DNA of 64,000 bases, taken from NCBI RefSeq assembly GCF_027943255.1, contig NC_072892.1:159590792-159654791 (forward strand), read 5' to 3'. A model generated the notes under the pieces. The model was not told the DNA's origin and did not search any database. It saw only the letters and a program-made list of their open reading frames with translations. Position 1 is the first letter of the stretch; every line of letters starts with the position of its first letter. Positions 1 to 10,242 of the stretch are shown here, one piece after another. The DNA is from Anastrepha obliqua (Eukaryota > Arthropoda > Insecta > Diptera > Tephritidae). A program made the translations under genes and the position numbers.

Positions 1-346
1 GCTTTGCTGAAGCTTATAATCAATTACACAAATTGAAAAAAATGTATTCAACTGCAGAATCAAAAACCCAGACTACATTTTTGCAAAGGCTATTGGCGTG
101 CTGAGCCTGTATTTGACCCCGGAATATAGAAAAACACGTCGAGATAATTCCGACGTACGTTGGACCGAATGGACTGAAAATAATTACAATTGGTACCAAT
201 AATTTAATGAGTAATTTTATGACGTAATAATAATTTTGAATGCTATTTTGAGGACCTTGCGGTTAAATATTCAAACGGCTGCCAGGATTATATTCTGTCC
301 ACCAAGCTTTTTAGTAAATTTTTGCGACTTATGGCGATTCCATGTT
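1..346. other. Spacer without a recognised gene
   Basis: No gene recognised. A short plus-strand open reading stretch around 242-420 (ending GLEFSKHRFFLYFKIIGF) runs into the repeat that starts at 347. I cannot assign it to a family. It may be a fragment of an old element. Confidence 0.4.
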
Positions 347-720
347 TAAGGGGTCCCAGTGGTCTAGAATTTTCAAAACATCGATTTTTTTTATATTTCA
401 AAATTATAGGTTTTTAAGAATATACTGTCAAATTTTTGGAAAGATATTCCCTGTATTTTCGATTCTACAGCCGTTTTAGCAGGTAAAGTAAAATTCGTCA
501 CGCGGCCGCTCTCAAAACTTTAAACTCAATTATCTCAAAACTACTTTTTCCGACCTGGCATAACATCAATGGCTATCGATCGTACTAGAATCATATTATT
601 ATACCAATTATTTCGTATTTTTATTATTAAAAAACTGAAAAAGCCCCGATTTTTAGAGTGCCAATTTCAAAACAGCGCCATTTTGTGAAATTTTGTTTTT
701 GACGTGATAACGTCTTATAA
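347..720 (+). repeat. Left part of a TTAA-flanked MITE relative
   Basis: Begins TTAAGGGGTCCCAG. It runs through an AT-rich interior whose order of words matches the complete TTAA element at 49349-50062: 'atcgattttt', then 'tttaagaatatact.tcaaa', then 'aaaactttaaac' followed by a 'ctcaaaac/tctcgaaac' block. Noncoding. No matching right end was found, so this is a diverged or truncated relative. Confidence 0.45.
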
Positions 721-754
721 TTCGATTTAGCCGGCTGCACGCACGAAAAAATGT

Positions 755-826
755 GTCGTTACCTTGCTCTATCGTCGTTACCTTGCTCATGCGTCGTTAC
801 CTTGCTCATGCGCCGTTATGTTGCTT
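755..826. repeat. 19-bp tandem repeat, four units
   Basis: Four units with period 19 start at 755, 774, 793 and 812. The core GTCGTTACCTTGCTC is perfect in the first three and diverged in the fourth (GCCGTTATGTTGCTT). It is followed by a short 'aacgttcggcaacgttcg' repeat at about 867-885. Function unknown. Such short arrays occur inside rolling-circle transposons, but nothing here proves that. Confidence 0.7.
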
Positions 827-830
827 GAAC

Positions 831-2975
831 TGAAAGCGAAAGCGCGGAACGAACGACAAAGAGCACAACGTTCGGCAACGTTCGACATCTTTCTCTCTCC
901 TACTTAAGTGAGCGTATATATGTATGTATATGTATGTATATGCGCATATGTAGGTATATAAATTCACATACTTGTATTTGCATATGCCTTCTACCTGTGT
1001 GCATGATAATGAACCATTTCTCTGTTGAGAATAGGACGATGAGAGGAAAAGTAGGAAATATGAAAGGGAGTGTTTCGAGTGTAATGTTTCTGCCTCTTCG
1101 TGTTGTTGACTTATTAACGTCTTATGCTCAATCGAAATTGAAGATATCTTTCATGAATTTGATAAATGTTTCGGCATTTTTCACGTTTGTGTAAATGTAA
1201 CTTGACCTATTCCATTGCGATTCCATTTACCTCCTCCTCTATATCCATACAAAATATCTATCAAACAAATAAAATTAAAATTTTGTTTTGAAAATTGCAA
1301 CCATTCCATCAATATTTTCTTATGAAGTTGTCACGTTAAACTATCGTCAGTAAACCGACTTTACAGACAACCTCTTTTTTATTCTGGTACGGGTCATAGC
1401 TACAGTCATACTGATTAATATTTTTTTTGGTTTTTGTGTTTCTGATAAATAGAGGAGCCAAATTGGACAACAATTTTTCGAGAGAGTCAACTTCAGCGCC
1501 ATTTTTAATATTATTAAAATTAAAAAAAAAGTTTCACTTTTGTATGTGAATAAGAAGCCTAAATTTTAAATTTATCTGTAAAGGGCCCTACGGACAGCTT
1601 CTAGACGACTTATTGGCATCATCATGTTGGCTGATTATTCGATTTTCGAAAGCAGTACCGTTGCGTTGGCCTGTTGAACTTAAATGTCGCCTATGTTAGC
1701 CTTTCAATTTGCGGGGGAAAACACGGCGCAGTAGCAGTCGCCTTTGACTGAAACTTTAACGAAGGCTTTTGACTCATTTTCGAAAAGAAGAATTGTTCAA
1801 TGATGTAGCTCGACCAAAATTCGTTTCGCGCATCGTGGTGCATGCATCAGCTTCTCTTTGATGACGTCTGTTCTTTCTGACCATAACCTTCACCTCTGCG
1901 GTGAATTTCATCTGAGCAGATGATTTTAGGACTCATATTTATGTTTTCAATATTTCCCAGCATTCTGCAAGCAAAAACTAAAAACTAAATTTCTGGCAAA
2001 TCCCAGATATTTATTTAGCTGGCAAAGTATATTAAAAAAATCGATAGATCCAATTCCTGTATAATATTTTTTTTTTTACAAGTTTCTTTATATTGCCAGT
2101 CACTTGATGTGCTTTTAAATTTCCAAGCGGTAACTGCTAACTATTTTTTTTAAATTTTTTAAATTTTTTTATTTATTTATTATTTATTTTTTTTTATTAT
2201 ATATATTATTTATTTTTCATCTTTTTTATTTATTTAAATATTTAGAGTAGAGTTTAAATTTTAAGTAAACGAATAAAAAAAATTGTGTGAGTTATGCTGC
2301 CAGCTGGCTCAAAAAAAGGAAAAACGCGTCCTAAGACTTAGTTCTGATAAAATCATCTAACTATAATTTATGGCCTTCATATCGATATTTTTGCGAGAAA
2401 CATCTGTGGCCGCGTTTTAAATTTTTGCAGGGGTAAATTTATGTGTTCGTTTTGATTAGCAGAGAATGCAGCCGTAACAGCAGCTGTAGAAGCTGATTCT
2501 CTGTTAGGCAACAACATAAAGAACGAACAGAACCGACAAGTATGGCAGGTGTGTCGAGAGAACTTACAAAAATCATGAACCAATTATACCAGATCACATA
2601 AGCAGACGACCGTATATTTGTTGTCAAATTTAGGAAAAAAGTGCGTAGTGACGTCACTTTCTTTGCGATTCTTTGTGAACACTTCTTTGCTTGTTCACTC
2701 CTTTGGTAATGGCTTGTTTGCTATTTAGAAGTCATTTTGGCAGAGATCCATTTTTGCAGTATAAATAATGTGAAGAATAATTTATGCCATATATCATTTT
2801 AAAACCACTGTTTTATTACAATTGAAACGATTTTGGACAATAAACGATTTTGTTTATTCATTCGCTGAGCAATCACATCTGTTTTCTACATTTTCGCTTC
2901 GTCGCATAATTCGTAGATCTTGATAATAACAAAAACATGGCGTCGAGACGTGACGTTATTGTGAGAAAATTTTAT
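831..2975. other. AT-rich spacer
   Basis: No gene recognised. It holds a tatgta-type microsatellite at about 916-960 and strongly T-rich low-complexity sequence at about 2141-2270. The open stretches are short and look like chance. A moderately GC-rich patch at 1580-1960 could be an old element, but no motif was identified. Confidence 0.4.
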
Positions 2976-3055
2976 TTATTTATTTTAAAAATTGACTTAA
3001 AGAGTAAATATTATAAGCTAATTGTAAATAAAGCGATAGCGCCGAGGCCTTACGC

Positions 3056-4290
3056 TTAAACTGTGTATATGGAGTTCTTTTGTATTGTGTCTGAAATTCT
3101 ATGGTATAGGTTGGTTATTTTAAGGAATTTGGTTATTAAAGATATTGAATCGGAGGTTGGGGAAAATAGATGCGTCATTGGGTTTGAGTTGCTGAAGATT
3201 TGTCTTCTGCGGGCGGTGTATAGTGTGCAATGAAGGAGGATATGGGGTATGGTACATATTACGTCCGGGTTGCACGTGCACGTAGTTGGGTTGGTGTTAG
3301 TCATGAAGTGTTCTTGTGTAGTCTTTGTATGCCCTAGCCGAAGACGCCCGAACTTTATGACGTCTAGTCGGGTCAGCCTATTTTTATTATATTTTATAAA
3401 GTCCGTTATGTGGGTTTTTGTATGGTTTACCTGTTGGTACCAGTCATTGGTTGAGGTCCATGTATGGTGCTGTTTGTTTTCAAAATGTTTTTTTATATGT
3501 TTTTTTAATGTCGGTTAAGTTGAAGTTATCTGTCATTAGTGTTGCTGTTTGATGTGCTGCTTTGCGGTGTAGTCAGCGAATTCATTTCCGGTTATGTTGG
3601 CGTGTCGCTATTGGAATGTTTCTAATGGTGATTGGGTAGTGATCGTAGTTATAGTAGTAGTATATGTTTGCTATTGAGTTGATGGGCGAGAGGGAATTAG
3701 AACATATTGCGAAGTTTTTGCTTTTGCTCTTTATTGTGTTTATAGCTTCACATATGGCTATAATTTCTGGAGAGTATGTTGAGCTATAGCTTGGTAGGTT
3801 TGACATTTTCATAACTTCGTTTTGTGAGGTTATGCTGTATGTAGTATTGTTGTCGATCTTAGATCCGTCTGTGTAGATAAAGGTATAGTTGTGCTATTTC
3901 TCTTTAATTTCGTAGAACTTTGTTTGATACTGGATTGGGCTCGTGTTGTTTTTGTTTAAGTTACTTAGGGTAGTATTAATTGCTTTAGGGTTTAGTATCC
4001 AGGAAGGCGAGTTGTGGATGGTATGTTTTGGATGTTTTGTAGGTAGATTGAGTTTTGAACTGAGGTTTAATATTTTGCCTATGGCTGGCTCTTGTTTGGG
4101 TATGTATTTTCTTTTCTTGTAGATTTGGGCGATGTTATGGAGAGGGTTGTGTTTTGATACAAAACATGTTTTAAATAACCTTGCAGTGGTCAAGTCTCTC
4201 TGATTTTCTACCGATCGTATATTGGCTTCGAAGAGTATGTTAGCGATTGGAGTGGAGCGCAGTGCCCCCAGGGCAGTTCTTATTACTGTG
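3056..4290 (-). pseudogene. LINE fragment: RT C-terminus plus RNase H (R1/I-group)
   Basis: Minus-strand protein can be followed almost continuously in order. First comes an RT thumb-like segment (ALGALRSTPIANILFEAN, about 4200-4290). Next is TTARLFKTCFVSKHNPLHNI, then an RNase H start FIYTDGSKID (about 3860), then EIIAICEAINTIKSKSKNFA and CSNSLSPINSIANIY (about 3660-3760). It ends in a C/H-type tail, CTCNPDVICTIPHILLHC (about 3210-3290). At least one in-frame stop lies just before TDGS, and the tail is in another frame. RNase H after RT is typical of I/R1/LOA-group non-LTR retrotransposons. It is an inactive 5'-truncated copy, and the clade is not certain. Confidence 0.75.
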
Positions 4291-4306
4291 AGAAAATAAC
4301 TTTTTC

Positions 4307-4329
4307 TATTATTATTATTATTATTATTT
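4307..4329. repeat. (ATT)n microsatellite
   Basis: About seven ATT units, lying just upstream (on the minus strand) of the LINE fragment that ends at 4290. Confidence 0.9.
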
Positions 4330-4870
4330 AATGACTGGTATGAATACCAGTACTAAAATTATGTTTTTCTATTCTTTCCCACTTACTTGATTTTGTGTCC
4401 GTTGTTGATTCATGTCGTTGATGCATTTGCAGGCTATAGTTGTAGCTTGCCGAAGCGCCGAGCACGCGGTGGATTTGAACATATTGTTCATTCGTTATAA
4501 GGAGAAAATACACAACATGGGAAACAGTTATCAAAAATTTATAAGAGTTTTGAGCTACTTCAAACTTGCCCTTTATTACACTGAAATTTACTGGGTTATA
4601 AAACTGCGTTTAAACTACATTTCATTTTTTTAATTCTGATTAAAAAGTTGACATTTTGATGCAAATTAGTTGAATTTTTATAAATTTTTTACAAAGTGTG
4701 AGTCGTTGACTTATGTGCATGAAATTTTTTGTAGAATGGACTATGTTTTTATTAAGAAAAATGAATGAAAATTTAAAAATGTAAAAAAGGTAATCAAATT
4801 AGGTCACAATACCGCGTATCTATTATTTTGATCATAGCTGTATACTAGTATTATTTGGGTACGTACAGGC
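4330..4870. other. AT-rich spacer
   Basis: No gene recognised between the LINE fragment and the first subterminal repeat of the Tc1 element. Short AT-rich open stretches only. Confidence 0.4.
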
Positions 4871-5125
4871 TTGACCAAAAGTATTAGGGTGAAATTGACC
4901 CACAGAAATTGAAGATTGAAATTGTCTAAGAAAATGGTCGCCAAGAAATTCCATTATCGAACAATGAACACTTTTCATATGTAATAACATTTTCTATAAA
5001 TAAAATTTGGAAGCTTTGATCCACTGCTAAAGAATATGAAGCGTGCTGGACTATAACTTTGGTTTAAACACGGTCTATTCATGATGTACTTTCATGTTCA
5101 TATACGCATTGGTCAAAAGTATTAG
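4871..5125 (+). repeat. Two subterminal direct repeats of a Tc1-type element (IR/DR)
   Basis: TTGACCAAAAGTATTAG at 4871-4887 and TTGGTCAAAAGTATTAG at 5109-5125 are near-identical direct repeats about 240 bp apart. They stand upstream of a Tc1-like transposase start at 5427. This two-repeat arrangement is the IR/DR structure known from Tc1-family elements, where each end carries two transposase-binding sites. The matching right end was not found; it was probably lost when the Jockey fragment joined at about 5872. Confidence 0.65.
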
Positions 5126-5426
5126 GCACCCCACTAAACTATAATTCTTTTCAAATGTGGCTACCAAAGCGACCGCTGCTTTTTGCAAATGTGTCGCTGG
5201 TCTGCAAGGTGGATTTATTATAAATTCGCCTTGCTGGTCTGTTTAGACTTTGATTGCAACAATAAATTATATTGCATGAAAATTCATGGCAAACTTGGTG
5301 CGTAAAGTCTAAAAAGCGGGCTTCTTTAAAGGTATACTTAAAATATTTTGGCATTTTAAATTTGGTAGTCAATGTGTGAGTAATCTTTAGTGCACAATTA
5401 TCAAGCGGATATTTAAAATTTCGAAA

Positions 5427-5871
5427 TGCCTAAAAAAGTGAACATTCCTACGACAAAAGAATCAAAGTTTTAAGGGAGGAAGGGAAGTCTCCGGTTCATA
5501 TTACCAATTTTGTGAGATGTTCGCGGTGCACAGTCGAATGTGCTATTAAGCGATTTGCGGAGACAAAATCCCGCCATAATAAATCAAAAAGTATAATAAG
5601 ACGCCTCACCGGTGAACGGGAAGTCCGAAAACTTATACGCGAGTCTCTCAAGAAACATAAAAAATTCTCTTCTATCCTTGCAGCTGCGCAGTCGAAGCAA
5701 TTGGAAAATCCAAAAGTGCTCGAACAGATCGAAGAAGGATGCAAAACCCGAAAAAAGCTGTGGCTTTCAGAAATAAATCGGAAAAAAGGTTTAGAATAGG
5801 CTGTCCGATACCACCATTTTTAGAGAAAGATTGGTCGAATGTTCTCTGGTCTGTTGAATCGAACTTCGAGA
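5427..5871 (+). pseudogene. Tc1-like transposase fragment
   Basis: The reading starts MPKKVNIPTTKESKF at 5427 and is broken by a stop. It continues in another frame with a helix-turn-helix/linker region (KSIIRRLTGEREVRKLIRES at about 5592-5651), typical of the second DNA-binding half of Tc1 transposases. It then shifts frame to EKDWSNVLWSVESNF (about 5824-5868), the first catalytic aspartate region, where the usual SDE is SVE, so the first Asp is lost. The central region between the two parts is deleted. No second or third catalytic Asp is present. The family (Tc1 rather than mariner) rests on the GRP-less linker and the WSNVLWS motif. Confidence 0.7.
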
Positions 5872-5874
5872 GAG

Positions 5875-6194
5875 GCTTAGTTTACATCATTTTAAAATAT
5901 CAACAATTAAGTGATGAAAATAAACTAATAATTTATATGTCTATATTTCAGCCAATAATATTATATGCCTGTCCAGCCTGGAGTAATATCGCAAAGTCAC
6001 ATGTTAAAAAACTGCAAATCTGCCAAAATAAGGTACTCAAAATGATGCTACGACTCCCATGGCATTTCTCCACCAGAAAGCTTCATGATGAATCAAAAAC
6101 TAAGATTTTGTCAGATCAAATACAAAATTTGACTAAAATATTCAAAATTCGTTCCAGTTTTTCGGACAATCTGCTAATAACTGAACTTTCTTAA
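5875..6194 (+). pseudogene. Jockey-clade LINE, RT C-terminal end
   Basis: Encodes DENKLIIYMSIFQPIILYAC, PAWSNIAKSHVKKLQICQNK and VLKMMLRLPWHFSTRKLHDE. These are the thumb/C-terminal signature of Jockey-type reverse transcriptases (LQ.CQNK.LKM...LPWHFSTR.LH). It is fused in frame to the Tc1 fragment upstream, giving a 151-codon open chimera at 5739-6194. The 3' untranslated part probably runs to about 6333 and was then interrupted by the DD41D element. 5' truncated and inactive. Confidence 0.75.
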
Positions 6195-6333
6195 TGTTCA
6201 ATTAGGCCCTGGTACTTAAATGCGTATAGATTAACCCCAGCTTGTAAGATGTAAAGCGGAGGTTTTTCATAGTAGTTTTTTCCTTCGAAAAAAAGAAAAA
6301 ATCGTTTAAAAAAACCGAAACCTGTGATAAATA

Positions 6334-7642
6334 CAGGGTGGCTGATGAAAGCCGCTACCAAAAAAAAAAATTGAATAACTTTTTTTCTTTTTAAGTTATC
6401 TGTTCCATTTTTGTTTTAATTTGCAGATTGATCTTTAAAATTTATTAAAATGGATAACTGGGACACGCAAACAAGAATTTGGATAGTCCGCCGCTATCAC
6501 GCACTGGAGTCCGTAGTTTTGGTACAGAGAGAGTACAGGCGGATGTTTGGCGGCGATCCCCCGAGCAGATGGACCATAATGAGACTGGTGAATAATTTTG
6601 CTGAGCAAGGAACAGTCGCAAGAAGGCCTTATCATCGAAACCCACCAGTTCGGACGGAGGAAACGATCGCTGCTGTAGCTGCAGCTATACAAAGCAATCC
6701 AAGGGTTTCAACAAAAAGCTTATCTGCTCAACTTGGTGTCAGCCGACAGTCTTTGCAAACAATAATGCACAAAGATTTAGACTTATTTCCCTACAAAATT
6801 CAAATGGTTAACAAACTGAATGCAGCATTCTTGCCGATTCGCTTGGAATTTTACCAGAAGATCCTGCAAATGGTGGAAGAAGACCAAAACATGTTAAACT
6901 GCCTTTTCATGTCTGATGAGACCCATTTCGATTTAAACGGCAATGTGAACAAACAAAATTGTCGAATATGGAGTACTTCTAACCCACAGATACTCCACGA
7001 GACGGAATTGCATCCTCTTCGCGTGACAGTGTGGTGTGCGGTTTCTTCACGCTGTATTGTCGGGCCTTATTTTTTTGAAGGAAATGGTCACACCGTTACG
7101 GTTACTGGAGACCGTTATTTGAAAATGCTGAAAGAATTTTTCTATCCAGAACTACGCCGAAAGAGAATTCCTTTCAACTCTGTGTGGTTTCAACAAGATG
7201 GGGCAACGTCTCACATAGCCCAGACTGTTATGACAGAGTTGCGACGAAACTTCCTAATGAACTGATTTCAAGAAATTCCGAATTTCGTTGGCCCCCCAGG
7301 TCGCCTGACCTTACTGCACCTGACTTTTTCTTGTGGGGTTTATGTAAACAAGAAGTTTATAAAACAAAACCAACAAATTTGGATGAACTAAAACAATCCA
7401 TTCGGGCAACAATTGCGGCTATTCCTGTCGCAACTCTCAAAGCAGCAATGAACAACTTTTTACTAAGATGCCGCACTTGTGTCAACGAGCATGGGGGGCA
7501 TTTAAATTCAATTATTTTTAAAACCAGTTAAGCTACATTTAATAAAATTTAATGACCTTCAACTTGAAAGAAAAAATAAATGAATTCCATACACTAAAAA
7601 AAAGTTATTTGAGTTTCTTAATGTAGCAAAATTCATCAGCCA
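6334..7642 (+). mobile_element. DD41D Tc1/mariner-superfamily transposon, nearly complete (element A)
   Basis: About 1.31 kb. Inverted ends share TGGCTGATGAA at 6339-6349 and its complement TTCATCAGCCA at 7632-7642. TA dinucleotides sit at 6332-6333 and 7643-7644, as expected for a TA-targeting element. The outermost five bases of the right end have diverged from CAGGG. It carries one transposase gene broken by a single frameshift. It is inserted in the 3' part of the Jockey fragment. Confidence 0.8.
6450..7531 (+). pseudogene. DD41D transposase, one frameshift
   Basis: Start ATG at 6450 (MDNWDTQTRIWIVRRYHALE). Two N-terminal helix-turn-helix regions are visible (WTIMRLVNNFAEQGTVARRP; STKSLSAQLGVSRQSLQTI). 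The catalytic residues are Asp about 156 in FMSDETHFD, Asp about 250 in FQQDGATSH, and a third Asp in PRSPDLTAPDFFLWG. With the frameshift corrected by one base, 41 residues separate the second and third, hence DD41D. The frame breaks near 7245-7255: the first frame stops at 7265, and the rest (ISRNSEFRWPPRSPD onward) continues in the next frame to 7531. About 361 residues if intact, a normal length for the family. Apart from the frameshift all key residues are present, so the copy is young. Confidence 0.85.
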
Positions 7643-7827
7643 TAAATATAATGATGTAGAATTAAGATTTATATCATATTCTGTAAATTGTGCGATAACA
7701 TAAATATTGTAACGTTTTTCTACTTAATAAACTCTTATCTTATCAACAACCATATCTTCTTTCCCTTGTTTAATTTATTTCCTCGAAACACACACACATT
7801 TATAAAACGATTTTTTCATTTCCCATA

Positions 7828-8141
7828 GGCCGCCGTAGCCGAATGGGTTGGTGCGTGACTAACATTCGGAATTCTCAGAGAGAACGTAGGTTCGAATCTC
7901 GGTTAAACACCAAAATTAAAAGAAAACATTTTCCTAATAGCGTTCGCCCCTCGGCAGGCAATGGCAAACCTTCGACTGTATTTCTGCCATGAAAAAGCTC
8001 CTCATAAAAATATCTGCCGTTCGGAGTCGGCTTGAAACTGTAGGTCCCTGCATTTGTGGAACAACATCAACCACAAATAGGACAAGGAGCTTGGCTAAAC
8101 ACCCAAAAAAAGGGTACGCGCCAATTATATACATATATATA
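7828..8141 (+). mobile_element. tRNA-derived SINE, copy a (near full length)
   Basis: Starts GGCCGCCGTAGCCGAATGGG. A pol III A-box-like TAGCCGAATGG lies at 7836-7846 and a B-box-like GGTTCGAATCTC at 7889-7900, spaced as in tRNA genes. A body shared with the other copies follows: 'taatagcg.tcgcccctcgg', 'atttctgccatgaaaaagct', 'tttgtggaacaacatcaa', 'ccacaaatagga'. It ends in an AATTATATA(CATATATA) tail. Compared with other copies, 'gacgca' is missing after 'catcaa'. It abuts the 5' end of an RTE element at about 8142. Confidence 0.85.
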
Positions 8142-9276
8142 GGTATCTGGAGGATGGTCCCGTGTGTAGAACACCACGCAAGCTTGGAAAGTCCTTGATT
8201 GCCATTCACTTGAGAGTTGCTAGGACGAGGGAGGGAGCCAGCGTGAGAAGGCGAAGTATCCCAAGATAGCTGGTTGTGTGCTGAGTTTGGGATCCGCCAA
8301 TGAAAACAGCAACAAAGCCGGGTAAGAACTTCCTATACTGATGACGACTCCTGCAAATGAACTAAGGACTACGATTCGAGGGTATTCACCTGAAATGTCC
8401 GGTCCCTTAACGGGGAAGGTGCCTCTGCCTGCCTTCGTGAGAGTTGGCCTCGTGAGAGTAAAGGCTGACATCACTGCCATTCAAGAGAGGCGGTGGACGG
8501 GGCACGGCAAGAAAACCATAGGACCTTGCAACGTCTACTATAGCTGCTATGTAAAGGAGCGCGAATTCGGTGATGGATTTATACTCGGAGAGAGACTTCG
8601 TCGCCAAGTACTTTTGTTCACTCCGGTGGGCGAGCGTCTCGCAATAGCCCGCATTAAAGCGAGATTTTTCAACATCTCGTTCATTTCCGCCCACGCCCCG
8701 ACGGAGGAGAAGAACGATGTGCCTAAAGATTGCTTCTATGAACACCTGGAATGTTCCTATGAGTGTTGTCCCTGCCACGATATAAAAACCGTGCTTGGCG
8801 ACTTCAACGCCAGGGTGAGCAAGGAGGGAATTTTTGGTCCCACAATTGGAAAAATTTCGCCTGCACAACGAGACATCCGGCAACGGACAGAGGCTGATCG
8901 ACTTCGCCGAGGTTCGGAACATGGTAGTCTGCAGCACAAGATTCCAGCATAAAAAGTTACTCCGAGCAACGTGGCTGTTTCCTGATCGGAAAACGCGAAA
9001 CCAGATCCATCATGTGATTATATATGAGAGACACGCTTCTAGTGTTTTAGATGTACGCACGATCCGAGGACCGAACATTGACTCGGGTCATTACCTCGTT
9101 GCAGCCAAACTGCGCTCACGCCTCTGTACAGCAAAAAATGTACGACATCGAAAAGCTGCAATCGCAGACAGCCAGAAAATTCCCCCGTCGACTCTCACTC
9201 CTGCTCTCGGGCGCGCTTTGGTAAACTCGGCCAAGATCGCGTTAGCTGTTATCTCGCCAATCAAGAAGAAGAAGAG
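8142..9276 (+). mobile_element. RTE-type LINE (family RTE-A), internally deleted
   Basis: A 5' untranslated region and endonuclease domain are joined to the far 3' end. The endonuclease reading starts at 8341 (MTTPANELRTTIRGY). It shows ADITAIQERRWTG, FGDGFILGERLRRQVL, ISFISAHAPTEEK and the catalytic GDFNAR (about 8800). It then changes frame at about 8880 (QRLIDFAEVRNMVVCSTRFQ) and reaches NQIHHVIIYERH and NIDSGHYLVAAK, the latter a SDH motif altered to SGH. The RT is absent. The last 80 bp (NSAKIALAV..SPIKKKK) match the 3' end of the other RTE-A copies, including the AAGAAGAAG tail. Non-autonomous and inactive. The domain resembles the RTE endonuclease also found in the host protein CFDP2, but here it is clearly element-borne. 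Confidence 0.8.
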
Positions 9277-9357
9277 TCCAAGATTCTGGCATCCATAAAT
9301 AAACCATAGACTCCATCATTGGGACCACCCTTTATGAGCCACCTACCTACCTACTTA

Positions 9358-10242
9358 TAAAGGGTTTTCCAATAGCAGGTGTTATTTTGAAGCCCGCTAT
9401 TGCGGTAGATGTCACTTTTGAAGCTGTCTTTTTTTAATATTTGATAACTAGAAACTACGCCATTAATAAAAATGGAACGATACACGCTTCAACAACGCAT
9501 TGAAATTATTAAAATTATTAAAATTCACTATAAAAATGGTGAAAATTTGGCAGAGACGGTTCGTAAAACTCCAACATTTTTTTGTCCTTGTCGGACCTCA
9601 TATAGAAATTGCTGAAAAAATTCGAGCTGTTGGGACGAGTTAGTGATGTAAAGAATTAAACCCGTGCACGTCGCTCAAGAACAGCCGAACATATTGCGTT
9701 GTAGCCGAAAGTGTTAAAGAAAACCCAGGTTTGTCCCTCCCTCGTCGTTCTTTGGAATTATACATTGCATCAACCGTCATTGTTAACACAAGAACCCAAG
9801 CTGGCCGATCATCAACAACGTCGTGTCTTTGCTGATTGGGTCGTTGATATGCATGAAAATTATCCAGAATTTCAACGAAAAATCGTCTTGAGTAATGAGG
9901 CCCATTTCCACCTCGGTGGCTTCGTCAACAAGCAAAATTGTCGGATCTGGGACTCAGAAAATCCCAGAGTTATTGGTGTTGAGAGGCATTCTATCCTCAA
10001 CATGTGACTGTTTGGTGCGGTTTATGGTCCGACGGAGTCATTGGACCTTACTTTTTCGAAAATGCAGCTGGAGCAACGATTACGGTGAACGGATTGCGCT
10101 ATCGAGATATGATTAACGATTTTTCATGGCCGAAATTGGATGGTATTGATCTGGATAACGTATATTTTCAACAAGACGGCGCTACGTGCCACACAAACAA
10201 CGAAACCATTGATCCTAACACCTCTTATTGGAAAACCCTTTA
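9358..10242 (+). mobile_element. DD41D transposon family B, deletion derivative copy 1
   Basis: Inverted ends AAAGGGTTTTCCAATA at the left and its complement TATTGGAAAACCC at 10227-10239. TA lies next to the ends. A remnant transposase starts MERYTLQQRIEIIKI at 9474. It has lost the first helix-turn-helix region and a block before 9790, with several frame changes. It still shows SNEAHFHLGGFVNKQNCRIW (the first Asp is Asn, since the family has SDEAHF), GPYFFENAAG, LDNVYFQQDGATCH, and then stops at ETID, where the sequence jumps to the right inverted end. The third catalytic Asp region is therefore missing. Confidence 0.8.

Noticed and set aside
755..830. CRISPR-like array
   Set aside because: Tandem repeat without spacers in a eukaryotic genome.
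934..1194. 86-codon open frame
   Set aside because: Its start lies in a TATG microsatellite and the protein is hydrophobic/Cys-rich chance type with no motif.
2439..2657. Minus-strand frames at 2377-2657 as a small gene
   Set aside because: Two overlapping frames of chance type without motif or splice context.
7836..7900. Functional tRNA gene at the SINE head
   Set aside because: A and B boxes are present, but the sequence continues into a repeated body and recurs in many diverged copies; no acceptor stem closes.
8407..8937. Minus-strand open frame of 176 codons
   Set aside because: Antisense shadow of the RTE endonuclease; no motif of its own.
8341..8952. Host gene similar to craniofacial development protein 2
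   Set aside because: The domain is the RTE endonuclease. The 5' and 3' parts match a LINE with AAG tail, and the frame is broken.
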